This document shows, piece after piece, positions 10,681 to 21,686 of a stretch of 64,000 nt of DNA (positions are counted from its first letter, which is position 1; the number at the start of each line of letters is the position of its first letter). A program made the translations under genes and the position numbers. Where the stretch lies: assembly GCA_023614405.1 (NCBI GenBank), contig CM042684.1, positions 205,350,941 through 205,414,940 of the forward strand, given 5' to 3'. This DNA is from Avena insularis. Taxonomy: Eukaryota; Streptophyta; Magnoliopsida; Poales; Poaceae. The notes beneath the pieces are model-generated. The model saw only the letters and a program-made list of their open reading frames with translations, did no database searches and had not been told where the DNA came from.

Positions 10681-11978
10681 TTCGTTGCTCACGATTTCCC
10701 CCACAAAATTTTCCTCTATCCACCAAAAATTCGAAAATCCCCAAAAAAAGAACCCCATATTTGCCTTTGGACCGATCTCTTGATTTGGAGTGTTATTTGT
10801 GGTTTTGATCCGACTAAACCTTGTCTTAGGTGTTGGTCCAGCTTTATCCTGCGTTTTCCCAGCCCAATTTGGCCACTTTTTTGCGGATTTGAGGACCCAA
10901 GGCGTGGATTTCCGCTCAAGAACACGAGCAGTTCACGATCTGACTCCAGAACGGCGTCTCCGGCCTGCACACCGGAGTCTCCAGCCTACACCGGAGTTTC
11001 CGGTCTACCCACAACGGAGTCTCCGGCCTGGACCAGAGTTTCCGGCCTGAAATCCCAGAGTCTCCGGCTGACGCCTGATTTTGACAGTTTTGCCTCTAAT
11101 CTTGCATTGGCTAATTTTCCTCTTGTTTGTTTGTTCTCGTGTGCGTGTCGTCAACTAACAACAAGCTTCCACATCGACAACCCCCGTGCTCATCGACACC
11201 ACGGCCCACGAACATCATCCCGCACCACCAACGCGAAGTTCATCATCACCAACAAAGGTATAACTTGCGTCACCTTGTTAACCCCTATCTTCCTTTGTGT
11301 GTACCTATCCTATGAGAGTGGCTCATCTTGTGTTTGCTTGAGCATTGTGCATTTGTCCTTGGATAGTGAGAGTGCAAGAGCAATATCAAGAGTGACTAGG
11401 TAGCACCAAGGGAGAGCAAAAAAAAAGATACAAAGAAAAAGCAAAAGAAAAATAGTCTCCCATTGCCAAAGAGAGTCTCAAAGCTTATAAGCAAGAGAGA
11501 AAGAAGAGCGCCCAAGGCAAGTGCACAAATCCGTTGCTCATTTTCCCTCTTTGGAAACGAGCCACGGTATATCCTTGCATTGGAATGACAACGAGCTTAG
11601 TCTTCGTTAGGACATTTTGTTTGCTCATTTTCATAGTCGTGGCAATCCCAACTATCTCCACGTGTGTGTACATAGTCGTAGGTTCCCGTCACCCTTTTGA
11701 GTTGTTGACCTTCGCCTTTGACTTGAGTTTTGTTGGATTTTACCCACATTTGACTATCCCTTTTCTTTTGGTTGGTTCTTTGGCTTTCCACAATCCTAAC
11801 CTACCACAAACAAGCTTTTGAGAGTTAGTCCTTCTTTAGTGTGAGTTTTTATTTGCAATTCCACTTTGCACGCTTATAGCTCTCACTTGTGGTTTCTAGT
11901 TTGGTGCAATCCCCAAGGTGAGGTACAAGTCTAACACCACCATATTCCACTTACATATACAATACTTGTGTGTCTTGC
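10681..11978 (+). other. Family A leader (outer element)
   Basis: This is a 1.3-kb transcribed leader without a credible gene. It contains a palindrome cluster at about 10940-11075 and an A-rich tract at about 11419-11455. It is conserved in order with 20384-21686 and 28101-29376. It differs from both by family-specific variants, for example in the stretch after the primer site. Confidence 0.8.
10940..11075. repeat. Palindrome array in family A leader
   Basis: A second cluster of CCGGAGTCTCCGG-type units, 270-400 bases downstream of the primer site, within the transcribed leader. Counterparts lie at about 835-915, 20640-20785 and 28360-28450 (family A) and at about 7355-7445 and 63945-64000 (family C). 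Confidence 0.82.
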
Positions 11979-14493
11979 ATGATGGATAGGAACGGTGAGT
12001 CGAGCCAACCACCTCCCCAAGAAGAAGATCAAGGTCTTTACATGATGCGCGCAAGTCACTTCATCGTTCGACAAGAGTTTCATGAACGTTGCCAAGCCCT
12101 TGAGACAAGACAAGATGAACAATTTGGCGAGACGCAAGACGAGTTCAAGAACATCGACAACCGCTTCGACGGCCTCGAACGACAAATGCATGCAATGCAT
12201 CACAACTTCGGCCACCAAAATGATGCACTCCAACGCTCCATCGCCGAAACAAATGACAATCTTCGACGCCTCATCGACGGAATGGCATGGCCACATTCAC
12301 GCGCATCAAGCTCTTCAAGCTCATCGCGTCGTCATGCTCCTCCTTAACAAGATCTTTACCCAAGTGCTCCAAGACGCAATGATGCCCCCGTGGTTGAAGA
12401 TGGAAGTTCTTCGAACTATGTACCTTCCCCACGGCACGCCGCAACGTCAAGCTATGATGGTTATTTCTCTTCAAGGCCAAGAGCAAGGCAACAAGCACAC
12501 CATCATCACGCAAGGGAATTAGTGATCCAACAAGAGCAACCACAAGAAGAACTGCAAGTGCAACCGCAAGTCTACCACCACCGACCGCGACACATACTTG
12601 ACACAACAAGTGATGACTCCAACTTGGAGAATCAAGCTCGTCATCGACGTGAAGCTCTCCAAAATCCTCCTCCTCGTCATCAACGTCATGAATGTCCACA
12701 CCGACACCATGGTCTTCACGAGGCGCCTCCTCCACCCCAACAAAAATTCGAGCGTCAAGTGATACAAGTTGAGCGATGCCAACCACGTCAAGATGATCAT
12801 GATCTTCGTCGTGAGGACCATGTGCCTAACCAACATCACGAACCGAGGAACGAGCCTCCTCTTCGGCATCATCCGCGTCAAGAGGCTCCACACCTTCGCC
12901 ACCATGAGGCTCAAGTGCCTCAACCACGTCAACAACCGCGCCAAGAGCAAGACCAAGCTCCTCAACAACAATATCAAGAGCAAGCTCCGCAACAAGGACG
13001 CGAGAACCAAGTTCCACCTCCCAACTACAGGATCATCAACAAGGTCACCAACCTCGTCGCAATGACCGCAACGATGAAGAAACTTTTGGCAAGATCAATT
13101 CACAATGACCAAGTTCACCGGATCCAATGACCCTGAAGAATACCTCTCATGGGCACTCAAAGTCGACAAGATCTTCCGCATGCACAATTATAGCAACGAA
13201 AAGATGGTCGCCATGGCTTCACTTGAGTTTGATGATTACGCCAACCTTTGGTGGGAACAAGTTCAAGTTGCGTGTGATGCAAGACAAGACCCGCCAATCA
13301 CAACTTGGCATGACATGAAGACTCACATGAGATCCCGGTTCGTCCCCGCGCACTACACGCGTGACCTCTTCAACAACCTTCAAGCGCTTCGTCAAGGGAC
13401 AAAGACCGTGGAAGAGTACTTCAAGGAAATGGAACTCAACTTGATTCGCGCCAACATTGATGAGCGCATGGAGCAAACAATGGCACGTTTCATTATTGGG
13501 TTGAACCACCCCATCAAGCGCATCGTCGAGTTCCAAACATACAAAATCATGGTTGAGCTTGTGCACATAGCAACAAAGGCTGAACGTCAAGTGCAAGAGG
13601 ACATCAAGTACAACAAGCCCAAGACGTACTTCACCTACAAGCAAGTTTCAGCTGCTACACCAACAACTTTCAATGGAAGCTCATCAAGTACCTCCAAGCC
13701 TTCCTTCAAGCCCACACTTCCTCAAGGAAAACTGCCCCCAAGTGGCAAGCAGGCAAAGAGTGATACACCTTTCAATGGTGAATGCTACAAGTGTGGAGGT
13801 AAAGGACACAAGTCGGACGAATGTGGAAACAAGAAAGTCTTGTTCATCCATGACAATGGTGATGAAGAGTACTTGAGTGAAGATGAGTTTGATGCCCATG
13901 TCAAGTTAGCAATGGCAAGGCAACGAGTGGAAGATGATCAAGAAATCCTCATGTGTGAACATGACACAAGTCCATCGCTTGTCGTCACAAGGATCTTGAC
14001 CACTCAAGCAATGGAGCATGAAGACCAACGCTCCAATATCTTCCAAACACGAGCCGACATCAATAGCAAATCTATCAAGGTGATCATTGACGGAGGGAGT
14101 TGCCACAACCTTGCTAGCACCGAGTTGTGTGAGAATCTCAACGTCACCCTCCATCCGAACAAGCACCCCTACCACGTGCAATGGCTAAGTGACCAAGGGT
14201 CCGTAAAGATCAAACATACCGTATTGATCTCCTTCGCCATTGGTCCTTACAAAGATACGATGGAGTGTGATGTGGTTCCTATGACAGTTTGCCACATGCT
14301 TCTTGGTCGACCGTGGCAATTTGAAAAGGCTGCTCAACACGATGGTCGCACCAATGTATACACCTTCAAATGGCTCAACAAAACATGTGTTTTGCAACCG
14401 ATGACTCCTAGCCAAATAATTGCGGATAATGCAAAGGCTTTAGCAAGGGCGCAAAGCACAACACCTACTTGTGAGAAGAGCGGTGAGAGATAG
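11979..14493 (+). pseudogene. gag-pro: Family A gag-protease (outer element, broken)
   Basis: This codes for the structural Gag and the aspartic protease. The start is ATG 11979 (MMDRNG); homologous ATGs open the frame in the sister copies. Residues 1-125 are a helical N-part, ending at a stop (12345). The same frame continues as a Gln/Pro/His-rich region (12348-13060), then shifts frame. Capsid coding begins near TKFTGSNDPEEYLSW (13105), with the LWWEQVQ and FVPAHYTRDLFNNLQALRQG retrotransposon-gag motifs. A CCHC zinc knuckle CYKCGGKGHKSDEC lies at about 13785-13826. The protease active site IDGGS is at about 14088-14103, and LLGRPWQF at about 14300. A stop at 14491-14493 separates it from RT. 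Confidence 0.88.
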
Positions 14494-15158
14494 AACCACC
14501 TCATAGTGAGTGAGAGCCACAAGCCAAACTCGAGTGGAAAAACGAAGAGTGTTCTCCGTGCCACCAAAAGTGAGATGAGAGATGTTTGGAACAACCCATC
14601 CATCTTGCACTATGTCCTCCTTTGCAAGGGACTAGCGCAAGGAACTAATGAATTAACCAATGTTCCTCCATCTTTGATGAGTGTTTTGTAGGAATTCAAG
14701 GATGTGTTCCTCGAAGAGCTCCCACATGGACTACCTCCTCTTCGCGGCGTCGAACATCGCATGGACCTCATCCCCGGCGCACCTCTTCCAAACCGCGCCG
14801 CCTACCGCACGAACTCGGAGGAGACGAAGGAGATCGAACGTCAAATCAACCAACTCGTCTCCAAAGGTTTGATCCAAGTTAGCACTAGTCCAAGTGCCGT
14901 ACCCGTGATTCTTGTTCCAAAGACGGATGATACGTTACGGTTATCCATGGACTGCCGTCCAATCAATGCTATCACCGTGCATTATCACGATCCCATACCA
15001 CGTCTCGATGACATGCTTGATGAGTTGTGTGGAGCCACTATTTTTCGAAAATTGATCTTCTTAGTGGTTAACATCAAATACGCATGGCTGAAGGTGCTGA
15101 GTGGAAAACCGCCTTCAAGACCAAACTTGGTCTCTATGAATGGTTGGTTATGCCCTTT
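14494..15158 (+). pseudogene. pol: Family A reverse transcriptase fragment (outer element, 3'-truncated)
   Basis: This continues from the protease through the linker into RT: LPHGLPPLRG (about 14723), the substrate-binding stretch RLSMDCRPINAIT (about 14938-14975) and PIPRLDDMLDEL. A one-base loss near 15045 shifts the frame after GATIF. Homology ends abruptly in the MPFG region at 15158, where a family A LTR in reverse orientation begins. The YxDD active site and everything downstream are absent from this copy. Confidence 0.85.
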
Positions 15159-16182
15159 TGTTGAGGGCAAACCTCTAGGGTGGCCCGATCTTTCACGATT
15201 CCCTTTCAAATCGAGGATGGAGTGCGGGGAGAGGAGGGAAGGATGAACACAACGAACGCAAGCATGAAAAGCGCGAAGAACACACACACACACAAAACCA
15301 CGATACACACCAATAGCTCACGCCGACAGTGACCGGTCCGGTGCAATCCCTAGGATCGGTGTCGGGCGGAGGACTCTCTCTCGAACTGGCATGACGAGAT
15401 GGGAGACTCGGTGAGATCTTGACGTCTTGGCAATTGGACACCGATGCCAAGGCCTTGTACACCACGGAGGCTCGATGCAAACTCCAACGAGGTTTGGGAA
15501 TATTGGTGCTCCTTGGTCCAGGAGCATGAGGCAAGAATTACATAGATCCACAAAGGGGTTTCCACTAATTCCAATATCATGCCTAGGGTTTACAATGGGG
15601 GAGGTGGACTATATATAGGTCAGCCACTTAAACAGGGGTACTTTAGGAATAAAAGACAAGTTCTGGATGGACTAAGGGTTACATGGGCCGCATGCCTAGA
15701 TGCCTTTTCATGCCTGGTAACGATCAGACCGGAGACTCCGGTGTGGTGGACCGGAGACTCTGTTCAGACTCCAGACTGGCCTCTGGAGGGGCCATCAGAT
15801 TGTCCCAGGGCCCGGTTCTGGGGGCGGACCAAAGGTGGGGCTGGAGACTCCGGTGTCTTCAGGCCGGAGACTCTGGTGGACCGGAGACTCCGGTGTGCGT
15901 AGACCGGAGACTCCGGTCTGAGCAGCTCCAGTGGCTCTTGCTTCATGCTCTGCTCCCTGTTCTCCATCCTTGGGTGCTTGGTGGTGTGTCGAAGCTTCGT
16001 ACCTGATGATGCATAGGGTAGTTGCATGAAGTAGCATACCATCCAAGCAGGTATCAAATTGGCACGAGGAGAGGAGCGAGTTCACCTTAGCTTGTAGATG
16101 TTTGGCTCGGGCATGAGTCATGGGTCCACTTGGGGGACTTGTTGGTGTAGATGTAGGAGCGTCCATAGGACGGGCCACATCA
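15159..16182 (-). repeat. Family A 3' LTR of inverted element
   Basis: The LTR is 1024 bp. On the minus strand it starts TGATGTGGCCCGTCC (16182) and ends CCCTCAACA (15159). TATATATA lies at 15610-15617 and palindromes at about 15725-15925. The LTR again encodes the GPMTHARAK-type tail. Confidence 0.92.
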
Positions 16183-16194
16183 GCTCCCCCCCTT
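16183..16194 (-). other. Polypurine tract of inverted family A element
   Basis: On the minus strand this is AAGGGGGGGAGC directly before the LTR. This copy has seven Gs, against six at 27035-27045 and 34699-34709. Confidence 0.85.
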
Positions 16195-18104
16195 GGGAAA
16201 GAATCGTCCTCGACTCTTCATGGTTATTATCTTGAACATCTCCATGGTAGGGTGAGAGGTCCTTGACATTGAATGTATTTCTTGCAAGGTACTTGGAGGT
16301 TGGTATGACGATGATGTAGCGTTGTTGTTGATTCTCTTGAGGACCTTGAAGGGACCATCTCCTCTTGGCTTGAGCTTGGAGTCACGTTCCTTGGGGAAGC
16401 GGTCTTTGCTTTGGTGTATCCACACAAGGTCACCTTCTTCAAAGATCATCTCCTTCTTGTCCTTGATTAATCTTGAAGCTTGGCGAAGGACTTGTTGTTC
16501 GATCGTAGCTCTTGTTTCTTCATGAAGCTTCTTCATAGCTTGAGCACGCTTCTCGACGTCCATGTTCGTGCGCTCATGGAGAGGTAGAGGTAGGATGTCG
16601 AGCGCGGTGAGGGGCTCGAAACCATAGACGATCATGAATGGACTCATCTTGGTTGTTGAGTGCTTGGCTCGATTGTAGGCGAACTCGGCGTGTCGAATGC
16701 ATTCCTCCCAATCCTTCAGGTTTTTCTTGATCAACACACGAAGGAGTGTTCCGAGGCTTCGGTTGACAACTTCGGTTTGGCCATCAGCTTGAGGATGCGA
16801 GGCGGATGAAAAGAGGAGCTTGACGCCGAGCTTGGCAATGAGGGTCTTCCATAAGTAGCTCATGAATTTTACGTCGCGGTCGGAGACGATTGTACGTGGC
16901 ACACCATGTAGACGGACGATTTCCCTAAAAAACATATTTGCAACATGTGAAGCATCGTCAGTCTTGTGGCATGGTATGAAGTGTGCCATTTTGGAAAAGC
17001 GATCCACAACAACAAATATAGAATCATGACCATGCTTAGATCTAGGCAATCCTAACACGAAATCCATGCTAATGTCGAACCAAGGTGTATGAGGAATAGG
17101 CAATGGCATATAAAGACCATAGGGATTAGCTTGCGACTTAGCTTGAACACATGTCGTGCATCGTTGAATGTAACGCTCCACGTCGTGCTTCATCGTGGGC
17201 CAAAAGTAGTGAGTGGAGAGCATGTCCCATGTCTTGTTACGGCCAAAGTGACCCATGAGGCCTCCACCATGAGATTCTTGGAGAAGCAAAAGTTGAAGCG
17301 ACGACTTCAGAATGCATAGCTTGTTTTGTTTAAATAGAAAGCCCTCATGCAAATAGAAATCATCAACTCCTTTGTCATTGGAGCACTTTGCGAAAATTGA
17401 TTCAAAGAACGGGTCGGAAGCATACAACAATTTTATTTCCTCAAGACCCAACACGTTGATTTCAAGTCTCGTAAGAAGGCTTGTATGTTTGCGAGGAAAT
17501 GCGTCCGCAACTACATTATCTTTGCCCTTCTTATACTTGACTATGTATGGAAAAGACTCCATGAACTCAACCCACTTAGCGTGTCTCTTGCTCAAGTTAG
17601 CTTGGCCTTTGAGATATTTCAACGACTCGTGGTCGGAATGTATGATAAATTCCTTGGGCCAAAGGTAGTGTTGACAAACTTGAAGGACACGAACTAAGGC
17701 AAAAAGCTCTTTGTCATAAATCGGATAGTTAAGGCGAGCAACATCAAGTTTCTCGCTATGGTAGGCTATAGGACATCCGTTTTGCATAAGGACTCCTCCA
17801 ATGCCAATACCACTAGCATCACACTCTATCTCAAAAGTTTTTGTGAAATACGGTAAAGCAAGAAGAGGTGCTTCGGTGAGCCTCTTTTTAAGTTCGTAAA
17901 AAGCTTTTTGTTGTGCTTTTCCCCACACGAAGGTGACATTCTTTTTGGTCAATTCATTAAGGGGACAAGCAATGGTTGAAAAGTCTTTCACAAAGCGACG
18001 ATAGAAACCGGCCAACCCATGAAAACTTTGTAGTTCACTCACATTTGTTGGGATGGGCCAATCTCGTATGTCCTTTACCTTGGAAACATCAACTTCAATT
18101 CCCT
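16195..18104 (-). pseudogene. pol: Family A RNase H-integrase (inverted element)
   Basis: This is the longest open integrase frame of family A here: about 580 codons run open from 18042 before a frameshift near 16310. RNase H has [14 protein letters not shown], the YDKELFALV motif and [10 protein letters not shown]. Integrase has the HHCC zinc region ([14 protein letters not shown] ... [10 protein letters not shown]), then the DDE core: D in [11 protein letters not shown] in [11 protein letters not shown] in [10 protein letters not shown]. It ends with a GPF module ([13 protein letters not shown]). No chromodomain-like sequence follows. A frame change at about 18105 separates it from the RT. 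Family A resembles the CRM-like group of chromoviruses by its tail, which is a judgement from motifs. Confidence 0.88.
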
Positions 18105-19335
18105 TCGAAAAACGACAAATCCAAGAAAAATCAACTTGTCTTTAGCAAAAGTGCACTTGGGAAGATTAGCATAAAGCTTTTCATGTCGAAGGATTTGCAA
18201 AACTTCCTTGACATGTGTTATATGGTCCTCAAGTGATTTGCTATAAACAAGAATATCATCAAAATAGACAACAACACTTTTTCCAATGAGAGAACGCAAG
18301 ATATGATTCATTAGGCGCATGAAGGTGGATGGGGCATTAGAAAAACCAAAGGGCATAACCAACCATTCATAGAGACCAAGTTTGGCCTTGAAGGCGGTTT
18401 TCCACTCATCACCTTTAGCAATGCGTATTTGATGGTAACCACTACGAAGATCAATTGTCGAAAAAATAGTGGCTCCACACAAATTGTCAAGCATGTCATC
18501 GAGACTTGGTATGGGATGTCGATAACGCACGGTGATAGCATTGATTGGACGGCAGTCCATGCATAACCGTAACGTATCATCCGTCTTTGGAATAAGAATC
18601 ACGGGTATGGCACTTGGACTCGTGCTAACTTGGATCAAACCTTTGGAGACGAGTTGGTTGATTTGACGTTCGATCTCCTTCGTCTCCTCCGGGTTCGTGC
18701 GATAGGCGACACGGTTTGGAAGAGGCGCACCGGGGATGAGGTCAATGCGATGTTCGATGCCGCGAAGGGGAGGTAGTCCATGTGGGAGCTTTTCGGGTAA
18801 CACATCCTTGAATTCCTGCAAAACAGTCATCAAAGATGGAGGAACATTGGTTAATTCATTAGTTCCTTGCGCTAGTCCCTTGCAAAGGAGGACATAGTGC
18901 AAGATGGATGGGTTGTTCCAAACATCTCTCATCTCACTTTTGGTGGCAAGGAGAACACTCTTAGTTTTTCCACTCGAGTTTGTCTTGTGGCTCTCACTCA
19001 CTATGAGGTGGTTCTCTCTCTCACCGCTCTTCTCACAAGTAGGTGTTGTGCTTTGCTCCCTCGCTAAAGCCTTTGCATTGTCCGCAATTATTTGGCTAGG
19101 AGTCATCGGTTGCAAAACACATGTTTTGTTGAGCCATTTGAAGGTGTATACATTGGTGCGACCATCATGTTGAGCAGCCTTGTCAAATTGCCATGGTCGA
19201 CCAAGACGCATGTGGCAAACTGTCATAGGAACCACATCACACTCCACCGTATCTTTGTAAGGACCAATGGAGAAGGAGACCGATACGGTATGCTTGATCT
19301 TCATGGACCCTTGGTCACTTAGCCATTGCACGTGG
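18075..19335 (-). pseudogene. pol: Family A protease end and reverse transcriptase (inverted element)
   Basis: This is an open minus-strand frame of 418 codons. It begins inside the protease domain (QWLSDQGS), downstream of the lost active site. The LGRPWQF segment is followed by a linker and then RT with [37 protein letters not shown] and the catalytic YFDDILVYS (about 18250-18275). The last residues diverge after LGFVV because of a frameshift near 18110. The truncation at 19335 coincides with the first base of the next LTR, so a later insertion or recombination cut it. Confidence 0.88.
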
Positions 19336-20367
19336 TGATGCAGCCCGTCCTACGGACGCTCCTATATCTACACTATCAAGTCCCCCAAGTGGACCCATGA
19401 CTCGTGCACGAGCCCAACTCCTACAAGCTAAGGTGAACTGGCTCCTTTCCTCGTGCCGATTTGATACCTCCTTGGATGGCATGCTACTTCATGCAACTAC
19501 CCTATGCATCATCAGGTATGAAGCATCGGCACATCACCAAGCACCCAACGATGGAGAACAAGGAGCAGAGCGTGAAGCAGGAGCCGCTGGAGCTGCTCAA
19601 ACCGGACTCTCCGGTCTGCTCACACCGGAGTCTCCGGCCTGTCAAAGTATCTGGCCTGAAGACACCGTAGTCTCTGGACCCACCTCCGGTCTGCCCCCGG
19701 AAGCCGGCACTAGGACATTCTGATGGCCCCTCCGGAGGCCAGTCCGGAGACCGACCAGAGTCTCCGGCCCAGACCAGAGTCTCCGGTCCATCACACCGGA
19801 CTCTCCGGTCGGACCCATGTAACCCCATTGGGCTTGCGGCCCATGTAACCCCTAGTCCGTCCAGAACTTGTCTTTTATTCCGAAAGTACCCCTGTTTAAG
19901 TGGTTGTCCTATATATAGTCCCCCACCTCCATTGTAAACCCTAGGAATGATATTGGAATTAGTGGAAACCCCTTTGTGGATCTATCTAATTCTTGTATCA
20001 TGCTCCTTGACTAAGGAGCACCAATATCCCCAAACCTCGTTGGAGTTTGCATCGTGCCTCCGCATTATACAAGGCCTAGGCATCGGTGTCCCTTTGCCTA
20101 GACATCAAGATCTCACCGAGTCTCCCATCTCACTATGCCGGTTCGAGAGAGAGTCCTCCGCCGACGCTGATCCTCGGGATTGCGCCAGACCGGTCACTAC
20201 TAGCGTGAGCTATTGGTGTGTATCATGGTTTTGTGTGTGTGTGTGTTCATCGCGTTCCTCGTGCGTGCGTTCGTCGTGTTCATCCTTCCCTCCTCTCCAC
20301 GCACTCCATCCTTGATTTGAAAGGGAATCGTGAAAGATCGGGCGACCCTAGAGGTTTGCCCTCAACA
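19336..20367 (+). repeat. Family A LTR b
   Basis: The LTR is 1032 bp, starts TGATGCAGCCCGTCC and ends CTCAACA. It has TATATATA at 19910-19917 and palindromes at about 19600-19815. Around 19800-19850 it differs from the other copies (GGACCCATGTAACCCC in place of the CGTCGCCAGGCATG stretch). Confidence 0.92.
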
Positions 20368-20370
20368 TAT

Positions 20371-20383
20371 TGGTATCAAGAGC
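20371..20383 (+). other. Primer binding site (body 1)
   Basis: TGGTATCAAGAGC lies three bases after LTR b. Confidence 0.85.
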
Positions 20384-21686
20384 TTCGTTGCTCATGATTT
20401 CCCCCACAAATTTTTCTTCTATCCACCAAAAATTTGAAAATCCCCAAAAAATAGCCCATATTTTAGTTTGGATCGATCTCTTGATCTGGAGTGTTATTTG
20501 TGGTTTTGATCTGACCAAACCTTGTTTTAGGTGTTGGTCCAGCTTTATCCTGCATTTTCCCAGCCCAATTTGGCCAATTTTTCCTGGATTTGAGGACCCA
20601 AGGCGTGGATTTCCGCTCAAGAACACGAGCAGTTGACGATCTGCCTCTAGACCAGAGTCTTCGGTCTGCACACCGGAGTCTCCGACCTACACCGGTGTCT
20701 CCGTCCTACCCACACCGGAGTCTCCGGCCTGCACCGAAGTTTCCATCCTGAAACCCTGGAGTCTCCGGCCTAACGCCTGATTTTGACAGTTTGCCTCTAA
20801 TCTTGTATTGGCTATCTTCTTCTTGTTTGTTTGTGCCCATGTGCGTGTCGTCAACTAACAGCAAGCTTCCGCATCGATAACCCCCGCGCTCCTCGACACC
20901 ATGGCCCACGAACATCATCCCGCACCAAGGACGCCAAGTTCATCATCATCAAAGAAGGTATAACTTGCGTCACCTTGTTAACCCCTATCTTCCTTTGTGT
21001 GTACCTATCCTATGAGAGTGGCTCATCTTGTGTTTGCTTGAGCATTGTGCATTTGTCCTTGGATAGTGAGTGTGCAAGAGCAATATCAAGTGTGACTAGG
21101 TAGCATCAAGGGAGAGCAAAAAAAAGGAAGAAAAAGATACAAAGAAAAAGCCAAAGAAAAATAGTCTCCCATTGCCAAAGAGAGTCTCAAAGCTTGTAAG
21201 CAAGAGAGAAATAAGAGAGCCCAAGGCAAGTGCACAAATCCGTTGCTCACTTTTCTTATTTGCAAACGAGCCATGGTCTCTCCTTGCATTGGCACGACAA
21301 CGAGCTTAGTCGTTGTTAGGACATTTTGTTTGCTCATTTTCATAGTCGTGTCAATCCCAACTTTCTCCACATGTGTGTATATAGTCGTAGGTTCCCGTCA
21401 CCCTTTTGAGTTGTTGACCTTTGCCTTTGACTTGAGTTTTGATGGATTTTACCTACTTTTGACTATCCCTTTTCTTTTGGTTGGTTCTTTGGCTTTCCAC
21501 AATCCTAACCTACCACCAACAAGCTTTTGAGAGTTAGTTCTTTCTTTAGTGTGAGTTTCTTTGCATTTCCACTTGGCACGCTTATAGCTCTCACTTGTGG
21601 TTTCTAGTTTGGTGCAATCCCCAAGGTGAGGTACAAGGCTAACACCACCATATTCCACTTCCATATACAATACTTGTGTGTTTTGC
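20384..21686 (+). other. Family A leader (body 1)
   Basis: No gene is seen. A palindrome cluster lies at about 20640-20785 and an A-rich tract at 21117-21165. Several variants are shared with the leader of body 2 and not with 10681-11978 (e.g. TAGCATCAAGGGAG near 21101). Confidence 0.8.

Larger units (their letters stand above)
15159..19335 (-). mobile_element. Inverted family A element, 3' half only
   Basis: On the minus strand this runs from mid protease (19335) through RT, RNase H and integrase to the polypurine tract and the 3' LTR (16182-15159). Its left flank CCTTT (15154-15158) is the likely target-site copy in the outer element. Its 5' half (LTR, gag, start of protease) is absent: at 19336 a + strand family A LTR begins. 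Frames are the best preserved of the family A copies in the window, so it may be among the younger insertions. Confidence 0.85.
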
